Positions 17,039 to 25,955 of a DNA stretch of 64,000 nt are shown one piece after another. Under the pieces are notes generated by a model. It ran no database searches and was not told the origin of the DNA. It worked only from the letters and a program-made list of their open reading frames with translations. Location: contig JAJDWB010000013.1 of assembly GCA_022825855.1 (NCBI GenBank), positions 62,001 to 126,000 on the forward strand. The letters run 5' to 3'. A program made the translations under genes and the position numbers. Origin of the DNA: Dehalococcoidia bacterium (GTDB lineage: Bacteria; Chloroflexota; Dehalococcoidia; Bin125). Every line of letters begins with the position of its first letter. Within the stretch, counting starts at the first letter, position 1.

Positions 17039-18150
17039 TACGCTCCGCCTCCCGGTACTGGAGCCGGGAAGGCAACGCCGCGTTGCTCTCCCAGCGCGAT
17101 CAGCTGCTCAATGGTCTCCTCGTCCAGCGGCACGCCGTTGAGGCTGCGGTCGGCGCGAGCCAGCTCCTCGGGATCGCCGGGGATCACGACGCGCTCGACT
17201 TCGTCCACCGGGGGCACGTCGCGAATGGCGTCGACCATCTGCTTCATGCTCGTCTTGAATTCGCCTGGGTCGGAGAAGAGGTCGATGCGCCAGGCAGCGA
17301 ACCACTGGCCCTGGATCAGGTTCTGTCCCCGGGGAACAAACATGCCCGATCCGTCGCCCGAGAGCACGCCGGTGAGGATGTCCACCATGAGTCCAAGGCC
17401 GTAGCCCTTGTGGGAACTGGTGGCGATCGTCGATCCGAGCGGCAAGAGGCCGCCGTTCTTGCGCAAGATGAACGGGTCGTCGGTGTGTTGGCCGTCTTGG
17501 TCCAGCGCCCAACCGACGGGCAGCGGCTTGCCTTGCCGACCGGCGATCTCGAGCTTGCCTCCGGCCACCGCCGTGGTCGCGACATCGAGTCGGAACGGCG
17601 TGTCGCCGGCGACCGGCGCGGCCATGGCGATCGGGTTCGTGCCGTAGACCCGGCGCTTGCCGCCCGACGCGAGTCCGATCGGCGGTGCGTTGCACATCGC
17701 CATGCCGATCAGGTCGTGTTCGACGGCCATATGCGCGTAGTAGCCGGCGGCGCCGAAGTGGCGGCCGTTGCGGACGGTGACCATACCCAGGCCGCTTGTC
17801 TGCGCCTTCTCGATGCAGGTCGACATGGCCTTGTGGCAGACGATGGTGCCGAAGCCGCCGTCTCCGTCCCAGGCGGCCGAAACCGGCGTCTCTCGGAGCA
17901 CCTTGATCTCGGGCGTGGGATTGACGACGCCGGACTCGAACCCCGGCGCGTAGCCGATGTGCCAGGGCAAGTGAGCGATGCCGTGCGAGTCGATGCCGAC
18001 CAGGTCGGCGTCGATCAACACGTCGGCGCCGATATCCGCGTCGTCAGCGGGAACGCCGTAGGACTGGAGTACCGCGGACGTGAAGCCACGCAGTTGCGCC
18101 GCATCGAAGCGCCTCCGGGTCTCGGGCGCTTCTCGCCCGGTCCAGGCCAT
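17038..18150 (-). CDS. Malate/L-lactate dehydrogenase family (Ldh_2) oxidoreductase
   Basis: A 370-residue NAD(P)-dependent 2-hydroxyacid dehydrogenase of the Ldh_2 type (relatives: AllD, YlbC, sulfolactate and malate dehydrogenases). Recognisable segments are DSHGIAHLPWHI near residue 55, RNGRHFGAAGYYAH (about 127-140), YGTNPIAMAAP and SSHKGYGLGLMVDIL. It lies three bases downstream of the HpaI-type aldolase stop and overlaps the MarR start by one base, so it belongs to a tightly coupled operon. The likely role is oxidising a hydroxyacid or reducing the matching keto acid produced by the aldolase; the exact substrate is unknown. Confidence 0.9.
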   Translation of the reverse strand: MAWTGREAPETRRRFDAAQLRGFTSAVLQSYGVPADDADIGADVLIDADLVGIDSHGIAHLPWHIGYAPGFESGVVNPTPEIKVLRETPVSAAWDGDGGFGTIVCHKAMSTCIEKAQTSGLGMVTVRNGRHFGAAGYYAHMAVEHDLIGMAMCNAPPIGLASGGKRRVYGTNPIAMAAPVAGDTPFRLDVATTAVAGGKLEIAGRQGKPLPVGWALDQDGQHTDDPFILRKNGGLLPLGSTIATSSHKGYGLGLMVDILTGVLSGDGSGMFVPRGQNLIQGQWFAAWRIDLFSDPGEFKTSMKQMVDAIRDVPPVDEVERVVIPGDPEELARADRSLNGVPLDEETIEQLIALGEQRGVAFPAPVPGGGA

Positions 18151-18153
18151 GTC

Positions 18154-18930
18154 CTAGTCCTGACCGTAGCTTCGCACGGTGCGCAACCCCTGAGCCGACG
18201 CCTGGGCCATGAACTGCCCTTCGCTGCCGGAGGGGATGTATAGCCAGCCCTCTTCGGCTCGGCGCTTGGCTTCGACCGGGCCGGAGGTGAAGATGCCCGG
18301 CGCGACGCGATTATCGATCCGGTGGGAGGCGGCCAGGACCTCGGCGCAGGCGGCGACGTGGTCCGGGTGCGGATTATCCGGGCGAACAGGGATGCCCATC
18401 GATTTGGCCAGGTCGGCGGGGCCGATGCAGGTTGCGTCGATGCCCGGAACGGAGAGGATTTCGTCGATCCGCTCGACTGCCTCGATCGTTTCAATCTGGA
18501 TGATGCAGGCGATCTCGTTGTTTGCCTCGTCGCCGTAGTCGGGGCCGCCGTAGAGGAATCCGCGATATGCGCCGAAGCCTCGCAGCCCGTCGGGTGGGTA
18601 GCGGCAGGCCGAGACGGCTTGCTCCGCTTCGGCGCGGTTGTTGACCCAGGGAATCACGACCCCGTAGGCGCCACCGTCGAGGATGCGCTTGATGATCACC
18701 GGATCGTTCCACTGCGCTCGCGCCATGGGGATGGTGTCGGTGGTCGAGATGGCCTGGAACATCTGGATCATGGTCTGGAGGTCGACGGGCGAGTGTTCAC
18801 CATCAACGACGAGCCAGTCCCAACCCTGATGAGCCATCGATTCGGCGGCAATCGGCGAACAGGTGCCGAGCCAGGCGCCAAAGGCCGGCTTGCCCTCGGC
18901 CCACAGCCGCTTCACCGTGTTGGGTCGCAT
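18154..18930 (-). CDS. HpcH/HpaI-family class II aldolase
   Basis: A 258-residue aldolase of the HpcH/HpaI family, related to 4-hydroxy-2-oxoheptanedioate and 2-keto-3-deoxy-L-rhamnonate aldolases, which cleave hydroxy-keto acids with a divalent metal. Seen: GAWLGTCSPIAAE, DWLVVDGEHSP (metal/substrate region), GGAYGVVIPWVNN, CIIQIETIEAVERIDEIL and the DATCIGPADLAKSMG segment with a metal-binding Asp. GGAGG eight bases upstream of the ATG at 18930 decides it over a TTG at 18936. It is the first gene of an aldolase - Ldh_2 - MarR - exporter - TM-protein unit. Confidence 0.92.
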   Translation of the reverse strand: MRPNTVKRLWAEGKPAFGAWLGTCSPIAAESMAHQGWDWLVVDGEHSPVDLQTMIQMFQAISTTDTIPMARAQWNDPVIIKRILDGGAYGVVIPWVNNRAEAEQAVSACRYPPDGLRGFGAYRGFLYGGPDYGDEANNEIACIIQIETIEAVERIDEILSVPGIDATCIGPADLAKSMGIPVRPDNPHPDHVAACAEVLAASHRIDNRVAPGIFTSGPVEAKRRAEEGWLYIPSGSEGQFMAQASAQGLRTVRSYGQD

Positions 18931-19118
18931 TGGCAATCCTCCGAGTTTCGAGCCGATTGAATTCGGTACATCGGTCGCCCGAGTGTCGTCTACATTGCAG
19001 AAAAGCGTACACGATACTCCGGAAGCTTCGGCGGCGCGAAGAATCGCGTTCCCGGTTCCATGGCCGTCATGGGAGGCCGAGTATCCGCCTGGCGCGCAGG
19101 TGTGGAACCGCTGGCGGT

Positions 19119-20117
19119 CTAGCGCTCCGGATGCGGCGACAGCGCGACGCTGTCGAGTACGGCCTTGTTGACGACGGATCGGGGCATGTACCCCTGGAGG
19201 ACATCTGCAGCGGCTTCGCCGACTCGCTGGAGCAGCAGTGGCATGGAGTTGTCGGAGTAGAAGGCCGAGTGCGGGGTGGCGATCACGTTGTCGAACTCGA
19301 GCAGCGGGTGATCCTGGTGGACCGGCTCGGGATCCCAGACGTCGACACCTGCGCCTGCGAGTTGGCCGCGCTTCAGGGCGTCGTACAGCGACCGCTCGTC
19401 AACGACTCCACCGCGGCAGGTCGTGATCAGGTAGGCCGTGGGTTTCATCAGGGCCAGTTGGTCGGCGCCGACCAAGCCTCGGGTCTCGGGGCTCAGGGGC
19501 GGATGAACCGAAACGTAGTCGGCCTGCATGACCTCTTCCAGCGTGGTCAGCCGGACGCCGGCGGCTTCGGCGGCGGCGAGGTCCTGGTACGGGTCGTAGG
19601 CGATTACGTTGAGGCCGAACGCCTGCGCGCGGATGGCCGCCTGCTGGGCGATGTGACCGAATGCGACCAGACCCAGGGTCTCGCCGTACAGCGGGCCTGA
19701 CGGACCGAGCGGCACACGCTCGCCGGCGCGAGCGGCGTCGTTGTGGGCGATCAACTTACGGTTCAGGGCCAACAACAGTGAAATCGCGTGCGTGGCGACC
19801 TCGTTGATGCAGTAGTCGGTGATGTTGCAGACGACGATGCCGTAGTCGACAGCGGTTTGCCAATCGATGTTGTCGAACCCGATCCCGTATCGGACGACCA
19901 CCTTGAGGTTGGGCGCCGAGTCGAAGATCTCCCTGCCAACGTGGCGGTAGCCGCAGATGATGCCGTCGGCGTCGGTTACGTGGGCGGCCACGTCCTCCTG
20001 TTGTTCTGGCGAAAGCGAGATGAGCTCGGCGTCGGCCTTGGCGAGCTGTTCGGCCTCAGCCGTGTGCGGCTGACGCTCGGGCCGAGAGTCGATGTGGTAG
20101 ACCTTGTACTTCGCCAT
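19119..20117 (-). CDS. D-isomer-specific 2-hydroxyacid dehydrogenase
   Basis: A 332-residue NAD-dependent D-2-hydroxyacid dehydrogenase, nearest in look to the phosphoglycerate dehydrogenase/CtBP group. The Rossmann segment is LGLVAFGHIAQQAAIRAQAFG, with Phe-Gly-His in place of a fuller Gly-x-Gly run. The catalytic Arg is in TTCRGGVVDE, the Glu in DVWDPEP and the His in IATPHSAF. The ATG at 20117 has GGAGG upstream and is preferred over TTG 20123. It follows the small winged-helix-like gene on the same strand and is separated from the aldolase unit by 188 bases. Confidence 0.9.
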   Translation of the reverse strand: MAKYKVYHIDSRPERQPHTAEAEQLAKADAELISLSPEQQEDVAAHVTDADGIICGYRHVGREIFDSAPNLKVVVRYGIGFDNIDWQTAVDYGIVVCNITDYCINEVATHAISLLLALNRKLIAHNDAARAGERVPLGPSGPLYGETLGLVAFGHIAQQAAIRAQAFGLNVIAYDPYQDLAAAEAAGVRLTTLEEVMQADYVSVHPPLSPETRGLVGADQLALMKPTAYLITTCRGGVVDERSLYDALKRGQLAGAGVDVWDPEPVHQDHPLLEFDNVIATPHSAFYSDNSMPLLLQRVGEAAADVLQGYMPRSVVNKAVLDSVALSPHPER

Positions 20118-20143
20118 CGGCAAGTCCTCCCGAAATCCTGCGT

Positions 20144-20503
20144 TCAGAGCCAGGTCTGGATGCGCGATCGCGGCACGGCGGGAATGACCGCCTTGAGCCG
20201 TTGACCGTCAGCAGTGAGCCTAAACGACATCTGCTTTCCGGGCTCCAACTCGGGATGCAGGATGCGCTGAATCAGGCGGAACGACTCGAAGCGGATCAGG
20301 GAGAGCCTCACCTGCTGCTGATTGGCGGTTGGCCGGGAGACGAGGACGGCGTCGGTCAGTTCGTCGAACGTGGCCTGCTCGACCAACAGCAAGTATTGGA
20401 CGATGAGCTGCTCAACGACATCCAGCTCGATTTCGATGGGCTCGCGGCGCAGGCGCTGTTTGAGCGCGGAGCGCAAGTTTGAGAGTCGGGCCGAGATGCT
20501 CAC
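20144..20503 (-). CDS. Small winged-helix-like protein, unknown function
   Basis: A 119-residue basic protein. The central part (VEQLIVQYLLLVEQATFDELTDAVLVSRPTANQQQVRLSL) looks like helices of a winged helix domain, and the C-terminus (MSFRLTADGQRLKAVIP) reads like the wing strands of a small regulator. I cannot assign a family. The GTG start follows the CoA-transferase stop by one base, so the two are translationally coupled. A local regulator of the hydroxyacid/CoA-transferase unit is one possibility. Confidence 0.6.
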   Translation of the reverse strand: MSISARLSNLRSALKQRLRREPIEIELDVVEQLIVQYLLLVEQATFDELTDAVLVSRPTANQQQVRLSLIRFESFRLIQRILHPELEPGKQMSFRLTADGQRLKAVIPAVPRSRIQTWL

Positions 20504-20504
20504 T

Positions 20505-21773
20505 TCAGGCGCTGAGGTAGGCGGCGATGTCGGGACCGCCTTCGGTCAGGACAACGCCGGACTGGACCAATTGCTCTGTTTGCTCGGGCGTGACGCCCAG
20601 CCACGATTCGAGCACCTCCGCGGTGTCTTCGCCGAACTGCGGCGCGGCGCCGTAGACCCGGCCCGGGGTGCGCGACAGCTTGAGCGGAGATGCGGCCATG
20701 GTGACGTCCCCGGCGACCGGATGATGCACCGTGGTGATCATTTCGCGCGCGGCGATCTGTTCCTGCTGCACTGCCTGTCCGATGGTGTTTAGGGGGCCGA
20801 TCGGTATGCCGTACTGGGCGAGTGTCGAGACCCAATGCTCGGTGGACTGCTTGCGCGTCGCTGCAAAGAGGACAGGCTCGAGCTGGGCGTGATTCTCGGT
20901 GCGCTTGAAGGAGGTGTCGAAGCGTTCGTCGCCGACCAGCTCGGGCAGTCCGAGTTCGGCGCAGAAGATTTCCCACTGCGTCGCGATACCCCAGGACAGC
21001 GCGACGACCATCCAACCGTCGGCGGTGGGGAAGGCCTGGAAGGGTGTGGCCGAGGGGTGGCGGGTCCCCAGCGGTCCCGGCTCCTGGCCGGTCGCGAAGT
21101 AGCGGGCGACGGCGTTTTCGAGGATGGCGATCTGGCAGTCGAGCATGGAGATGTCGACCGATTGTCCGCGGCCGCTGTGATCGCGTTCGCGCAGCGCGGC
21201 GAGGATGCCGATGGCCGTATAGAAGCCGCCGCAGATGTCGCCGATCGACGTGCCTGGGCGCGCCGGCGGTTCGTCCGGGTATCCGGTGATGCTCATCACG
21301 CCGCCCATGCCCTGGACGATGATGTCGAGGGCCGGTTTGTCGCGCATTGGGCCGGTTTGGCCAAAGCCGGAGGTCGAAGCGAACACCAGGCGCGGGTTGC
21401 GTTCGAGCAGTGTCAGGGGACCGATGCCGAGCTTGTCCATCACGCCGGGTGTGAAGTTCTCCATGACGACGTCAGCTTTGTCTACGAGTTGCAGAAACAG
21501 GTCGTGACCCTCGCTGGAGCGCAGGTCAATCGAGATGCTCTTCTTGCCTCGGTTGACCGACTGGAAGTACATCGACTCGTTGTTGACGAACGGTCCCGTC
21601 GTGCGGGCGACATCGCCGTGCGGCGGTCGCTCGACCTTGACGACTTCGGCTCCGAGGTCGCAGAGGATCATGGCCGCGTAGGGACCGGCGAGAACCCAGG
21701 TCAGGTCGAGGATGCGGATACCGGCGAGCGGGCCGGGCGGATGTGTGTTGTTGCTGCTGTGGCTGTTGGTCAT
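20505..21773 (-). CDS. Family III CoA-transferase (CaiB/BaiF)
   Basis: A 422-residue family III CoA-transferase that moves CoA between an acyl-CoA and a free acid through aspartyl intermediates. Seen: GIRILDLTWVLAGPYAAMILCDLGAEVVKVE at the N-terminus, DVVMENFTPGVMDKLG and the likely catalytic Asp150 in KPALDIIVQG, where the family has Asp before the Gln/Gly stretch. The ATG at 21773 is supported by AGGAG upstream and the eight-base gap after the preceding stop. It sits between a 2-hydroxyacid dehydrogenase and a small regulator-like gene, pointing to a hydroxyacid as substrate. Confidence 0.93.
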   Translation of the reverse strand: MTNSHSSNNTHPPGPLAGIRILDLTWVLAGPYAAMILCDLGAEVVKVERPPHGDVARTTGPFVNNESMYFQSVNRGKKSISIDLRSSEGHDLFLQLVDKADVVMENFTPGVMDKLGIGPLTLLERNPRLVFASTSGFGQTGPMRDKPALDIIVQGMGGVMSITGYPDEPPARPGTSIGDICGGFYTAIGILAALRERDHSGRGQSVDISMLDCQIAILENAVARYFATGQEPGPLGTRHPSATPFQAFPTADGWMVVALSWGIATQWEIFCAELGLPELVGDERFDTSFKRTENHAQLEPVLFAATRKQSTEHWVSTLAQYGIPIGPLNTIGQAVQQEQIAAREMITTVHHPVAGDVTMAASPLKLSRTPGRVYGAAPQFGEDTAEVLESWLGVTPEQTEQLVQSGVVLTEGGPDIAAYLSA

Positions 21774-21781
21774 GGCGTCTC

Positions 21782-22783
21782 CTAAACGTCGCCCAGGCTG
21801 GGATCGGAGAGTTCGATGTCGGTGACGACCCATTCCAGCGGTTCGCCCGCGACCAGGTGGGCCAGGTTGGTGAAGAAGAAGTCGGCGGTGCGCAGGTATG
21901 AGGCGTCGACGTGACAGGAGTCGTGCGGGGTGATCCGGCAGTTTGGCAAGTCCCAGAGCGGGGAGTCGGGCGCCAACGGTTCCGTGGGGACGACATCGAG
22001 GACCGCGCCGGCAATCGTGCCGTTGCGCAGGGCATCGCCCAGCGCGTCGTGATCGACCACGCGCCCGCGGGCGACGTTGATCAGGAGGGCATGTCGTTGC
22101 ATAGCCGACAACGCATCTGCATCGATCAGATTGAGGGTCTCGTCGGTAAGGGGGCAGCAGAGGACGACATAATCGCTCTCGGCGAGGAGATGGTGGAGAC
22201 GGTCGGGTGCGAGGTGCAGGTCGAGAAGATCGTCACTCGGCGGACGGCGCTTGGTCGCGATCGTGCGCATCCCGAATGCGCGGCCGAGCCTCGCGCAGGC
22301 CTCGCCGATGCCGCCGTAGCCGACGATGCCGAGAGTCTGACCGGCGAGTTCGACCGAGTCGAGCGGAGACCACTGCCGTTCGGCCTGACGGTCAGTGTGC
22401 TGGGGCAGGCGCTTGGCGTGGCTGAGGATGTAGGCGAAGACGTACTCGGCGATTGGTCCGCCGTGTACGCCGGGCGAATTGGTCACGATCGATCCGGAGT
22501 CGATCAGGTGGGCGAAGATGGCGTGATCGACGCCGGTGCTGGCCGTCTGCATCCATCCGGGCCGGGCGGTATCCAGGAGCGAGATGAACGCTCCGGCGGC
22601 CTCGGGCAGATAGTAGAGATCCTCGGAGAAGAAGAAGCCGTCGAGATGGTCGGGATTGGCGGACCAGGAGCCATCGGGATGGAGCAGGACCACGTCGGCC
22701 TCGGGCGCGACCTCGCGGAGGCGCAGCCCGGCCCGCTCGTTGAGCTCGGTCGTTACGCCGATGCGCAGCGATGAGTTGGACAT
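21782..22783 (-). CDS. D-isomer-specific 2-hydroxyacid dehydrogenase
   Basis: A 333-residue D-2-hydroxyacid dehydrogenase of the glyoxylate/hydroxypyruvate reductase type. The NAD-binding segment is LGIVGYGGIGEACARLGRAFG, the catalytic Arg is in NVARGRVVD, the Glu in VVPTEPL, and the His in CRITPHDS. It heads the minus-strand unit (dehydrogenase, CoA-transferase, small regulator-like protein, second dehydrogenase) and diverges from an MFS carrier across 54 bases. The carrier could import the substrate. Only the general reaction can be stated. Confidence 0.92.
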   Translation of the reverse strand: MSNSSLRIGVTTELNERAGLRLREVAPEADVVLLHPDGSWSANPDHLDGFFFSEDLYYLPEAAGAFISLLDTARPGWMQTASTGVDHAIFAHLIDSGSIVTNSPGVHGGPIAEYVFAYILSHAKRLPQHTDRQAERQWSPLDSVELAGQTLGIVGYGGIGEACARLGRAFGMRTIATKRRPPSDDLLDLHLAPDRLHHLLAESDYVVLCCPLTDETLNLIDADALSAMQRHALLINVARGRVVDHDALGDALRNGTIAGAVLDVVPTEPLAPDSPLWDLPNCRITPHDSCHVDASYLRTADFFFTNLAHLVAGEPLEWVVTDIELSDPSLGDV

Positions 22784-22837
22784 GCCGCCTCCGTGTCTCG
22801 ATTCGAGTGTTCTTCTGGCGGTAGGGTAGTGGCGTTC

Positions 22838-24166
22838 ATGAGCCTGCCCGATCAGTCGCGCAACCTGCTCCCTGCTCGACGCAGCCAGCGTCTGCCTGGG
22901 TTCCTGTATTCGAGACCCTTCCGGCGGGTCTTCGCCGGTTGGTGGATTGCCGCGGCGGCGTCGATGTCGTCGTTCGCGGCAGTGTCGTTCTTCAATCCGG
23001 TGCTAGGTGCGCTGACGCCCGAGTTGCAGGCGGAGTACGGCTGGAGCACGGCTTCGATTGCGCTGACGATGGTAATCGGCGGCATCGGCGGCGGGGTGTT
23101 GGCTTCTTTCGTGGGTCCGATCGCCGACCGGCATGGGCCTCGGATGTTGCTGTTCGTGTCGGTGGGCCTGGTTGCCGGGGTGATGGTCGGGCTGGGCTTC
23201 ATCGACCAGTTGTGGCAGTTTCTGCTGCTCTGGGGCGTCGGTCGAGGAATCACCGTGGCGGTGATCGACATCGCGGTGGTGGTCGTGATTGCGAACTGGT
23301 TCATCCAGCGGCGGGGCTCGGCGATGGGCCTGACGATGATTGGCACGCGCAGCGGGATGATGATCTTTCCGCTCGTGATCACGGCGGGATTCTGGCTGGG
23401 AGGGTTGCGCGAAGCGTTTCTGCTGATGGCGCTGCTGATCGTGGTGGTCGGTCTGTTGCCGCCGCTGATCATGCGGCGTCGGCCGGAGGATGTGGGTCTG
23501 CGTCCCGACGGGCTGCGCCGCAGCGGGCGGCGCGTGGACGCCGACTCTGCGCCTTCGGCACCGGACGATCCCGACTGGACGGTGCGCGAGGCGATGCGCA
23601 CGCGGGCGTTCTGGCTGCTGCTGTTAGGGACGACGATATTGATGGTGGTGGGCGGGTCGGTGAACTTCACCTTCGTGTCGCACATGACGCAGAACGGGAT
23701 TGACGCCGACACGGCGCGGTCGGCGCTGGCGCTGTGGGCGGGGATGGGGATCATCGGCGGGGTGTTCGGCGGCGAGTTGCGTCAGCGTCTCGCGGTGCGG
23801 TATGCCCTGCCGCTGGTGATCTGCGTGACGGCCAGCGCGGTCGTCTGGTTCATCCTCACGGACACGGTCTGGATGGCGTTCGTCTTTGCGGTCTGGCACG
23901 GCCTGTCGTTCGGAGCGCAGTTGCCGCTCAACCGGATCTCGTTTCCGGACTACTTCGGGCGTTACTCGGTGGGCCGGATCCGGTCGGTGACGGCGCCGCC
24001 GCAGTTGATTCTGAACGCGTTCGGACCGTTCGTGTCGGGACTGGTGATCGACAACCGAGGGTCGTACGACCTGATTTACATCGTGTTCGTCGGCCTGCTG
24101 CTGTGCGCGGCGCTCAGCGTGTTGCTGGCTCGTCGTCCGGAGCCGCCGGTCCGAACAAGTCGCTGA
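22838..24166 (+). CDS. MFS transporter, monocarboxylate/oxalate-formate type
   Basis: A protein of about 442 residues with 12 hydrophobic segments. The first helices carry SFFNPVLGALTPELQAEYGWSTASIALTMVIGG, and a motif A-like PIADRHGPRMLL loop follows helix 2. This layout, with a long central loop rich in Arg and Pro (RRRPEDVGLRPDGLRRSGRR), matches the OxlT/monocarboxylate porter group, which carries small organic acids. The start at ATG 22838 is preceded by a GGTAGGG-like ribosome site; an upstream in-frame ATG at 22793 adds a non-hydrophobic tail. It is divergent from the hydroxyacid dehydrogenase operon, and its 3' end overlaps the Uma2 gene by 53 bases. Confidence 0.87.
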   Translation: MSLPDQSRNLLPARRSQRLPGFLYSRPFRRVFAGWWIAAAASMSSFAAVSFFNPVLGALTPELQAEYGWSTASIALTMVIGGIGGGVLASFVGPIADRHGPRMLLFVSVGLVAGVMVGLGFIDQLWQFLLLWGVGRGITVAVIDIAVVVVIANWFIQRRGSAMGLTMIGTRSGMMIFPLVITAGFWLGGLREAFLLMALLIVVVGLLPPLIMRRRPEDVGLRPDGLRRSGRRVDADSAPSAPDDPDWTVREAMRTRAFWLLLLGTTILMVVGGSVNFTFVSHMTQNGIDADTARSALALWAGMGIIGGVFGGELRQRLAVRYALPLVICVTASAVVWFILTDTVWMAFVFAVWHGLSFGAQLPLNRISFPDYFGRYSVGRIRSVTAPPQLILNAFGPFVSGLVIDNRGSYDLIYIVFVGLLLCAALSVLLARRPEPPVRTSR

Positions 24167-24704
24167 CGCGGCAACTGAACCCCGGGAGGATGTCCTCACT
24201 TGAGACGACGCCGTCCGTGGTCAGCGTGACCGCCTCAGTGTCGGGTCGATAGATGTCCAGGGTTCGAGACTCGGGAATCAGCACCCAGACCAGGGGAACG
24301 CCGTAGTCCAACCACATCCGCGCGCGCCGCTCCATGTCGGGCAGGGAGTCGTTCGGCGAGCGAATCTCAACTGCCAGGTCCGGCGGTATCTCGGCGTAAC
24401 CAGGGATGTCGTCGTCCAGGCCCATACGGTCCGCGGCATAAAACGAGACATCTGGCGCCCTGACCGTGTCGGGTCCACGTTCTATGACAACGCCGGTATC
24501 ACCTGGTAACACCGTGCCCAGTGATCTTGGGAGCACGAAGGACATCAGGATATAGGTCACGAGACCCATGACCTTGTTGTGCCGGACGCCTGGTCGCATG
24601 AGTTCAACCAGCTCCCCTCGGACTAGCTCGCCGGAGAACCCGTTCGCGGAGAGTTCCAGAAGTTCTTCGGCGGTGACGAGCTTCGGGGAGCTGGTTGTGG
24701 TCAT
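24114..24704 (-). CDS. Uma2-family (DUF820) putative endonuclease
   Basis: A 196-residue Uma2 protein, a PD-(D/E)XK nuclease-like fold abundant in Cyanobacteria and Chloroflexota and often present in many copies. Seen: VTAEELLELSANGFSGELVRGELVEL at the N-terminus, VRAPDVSFYA, and IPPDLAVEIRSPNDSLPDMERRARMWLDYGVPLVWVL, which carries the putative active-site Asp, Glu and Lys/Arg region. The canonical Lys-type residue after SPND is not obvious. The biological role is unknown for the family. The final 53 bases overlap the opposing MFS gene, so both ends are coding on both strands. Confidence 0.85.
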   Translation of the reverse strand: MTTTSSPKLVTAEELLELSANGFSGELVRGELVELMRPGVRHNKVMGLVTYILMSFVLPRSLGTVLPGDTGVVIERGPDTVRAPDVSFYAADRMGLDDDIPGYAEIPPDLAVEIRSPNDSLPDMERRARMWLDYGVPLVWVLIPESRTLDIYRPDTEAVTLTTDGVVSSEDILPGFSCRVSDLFGPAAPDDEPATR

Positions 24705-24713
24705 ACGGCCATG

Positions 24714-25916
24714 TTACGCGTTGGCGAGGATGAGGGTGCCGGCTGAGGCGAACATGCCGCCGGGGCCGTGGGCCATGCTGACGTTGACGTCGGGGACCTG
24801 GCGGTCGCCGCATTCGCCGCGGAGCTGGCGGACGGACTCGATGATGGCGAACATGCCGTACATGCCGGTGTGGCAGTAGGAGAGACCGCCGCCGTTGGTG
24901 TTCATGGGGAAGTCGCCGCCGGGGCCGGACTTGTAGATGACCTCGCCGTCGGGACCGGTCCTGGTCTCGGCGAAGAACGGGCCGCCCTCACCCTTGGGCA
25001 CGAAGCCGAGGTCTTCGGCGGCCATCAGCGGGGTGAAGGTGAAGGCGTCGTAGAACATGCAGTGGTCGATGTCCTGGGGGCCGAGGCCGGCGCTCTTGTA
25101 GGCGGCTTCGCCGGCGATGCGGTAGCCGTCGGCGGTGGTGTGGTCGCGCATCTGCGAGACCATCCAGTGAGCAGCCGCTTCGCCTGCGCCGAGCACATAG
25201 ACCGGATCCTTGGCGTAGTCCTTGGCGCGTTCCTCGGAGACGAGCACGAGGGCGCCGCCGCCGTCGGCGACGACGCAGCAGTCGAGCAGGTTGAAGGGGT
25301 AGCAGATCATGCGCGAGTTGAGCACGTCTTGCGGCGTGATCGGTCCGCCGCCGCGCTCGGGGGCGCGGCGGTGGCTGCCCATCATGGCCATCGGGTTGAG
25401 GTTGGCCCAGGCGCGAGTGGCGGCGGCGATGTGAGCGAGGTGTTCCTTGGTTGTGCCGTACTCGTGGAAGTGGCGCAGCACGGGGATCGAGAAGGTGGTG
25501 GGCGCGCCGCCGATGGCGAAGGGCGCCTCGTACTGACCGCCGGGGGAGGAGGCGGAGCCGCCGCGCGGGGCGTCGACGCCGGAGCGACCGCTCTCGCCGT
25601 GGGTGACGAGGGCGACGTCGCAGTAGCCGGCCATGATCGCGGCGACGGCGTGGCGGACGTGAATCATGAACGAGCAGCCGCCGACCGATGTGCCGTCGAT
25701 GTAGCGGGGCTGGATGCCGAGGTACTCGGCCACCTCATTGGGAATCGCGCCGGCGCAGAGCAGGCCGTCCACATCGGCCAGCGAGATGCCGGCGTCGTCG
25801 AGGGCGTTCCTGGCCGACTGCGCGTGCAGCGCGAGGCGGGACATGTGGGGGAGCTGTCCGAGATCGTCGGTCTCGGCGGCGCCGACGATTGCGACCTTGT
25901 GTCGAATCTGATCCAT
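24714..25916 (-). CDS. Thiolase-like protein (SCP-x/lipid-transfer group)
   Basis: A 400-residue thiolase-fold protein. The region where the fold carries its nucleophile reads VGGCSFMIHVRHAVAAI, with Cys retained; the C-terminal signature is NTNGGGLSYCHTGMYG, with a His near the expected position, and QLRGECGDRQV follows. This matches SCP-x-type thiolase/acetyltransferase-like proteins that pair with DUF35 proteins. The DUF35 gene lies 39 bases upstream in the same direction, so they likely form a complex. The reaction could be cleavage or formation of a 3-oxoacyl-CoA, or an aldol reaction; the pathway is unknown. Compare the second pair at 59.5-61.1 kb. Confidence 0.85.
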   Translation of the reverse strand: MDQIRHKVAIVGAAETDDLGQLPHMSRLALHAQSARNALDDAGISLADVDGLLCAGAIPNEVAEYLGIQPRYIDGTSVGGCSFMIHVRHAVAAIMAGYCDVALVTHGESGRSGVDAPRGGSASSPGGQYEAPFAIGGAPTTFSIPVLRHFHEYGTTKEHLAHIAAATRAWANLNPMAMMGSHRRAPERGGGPITPQDVLNSRMICYPFNLLDCCVVADGGGALVLVSEERAKDYAKDPVYVLGAGEAAAHWMVSQMRDHTTADGYRIAGEAAYKSAGLGPQDIDHCMFYDAFTFTPLMAAEDLGFVPKGEGGPFFAETRTGPDGEVIYKSGPGGDFPMNTNGGGLSYCHTGMYGMFAIIESVRQLRGECGDRQVPDVNVSMAHGPGGMFASAGTLILANA

Positions 25917-25955
25917 GTGTGATCTCCGTTTCGAGAGGGCTAGTGGTGTCGGCGC

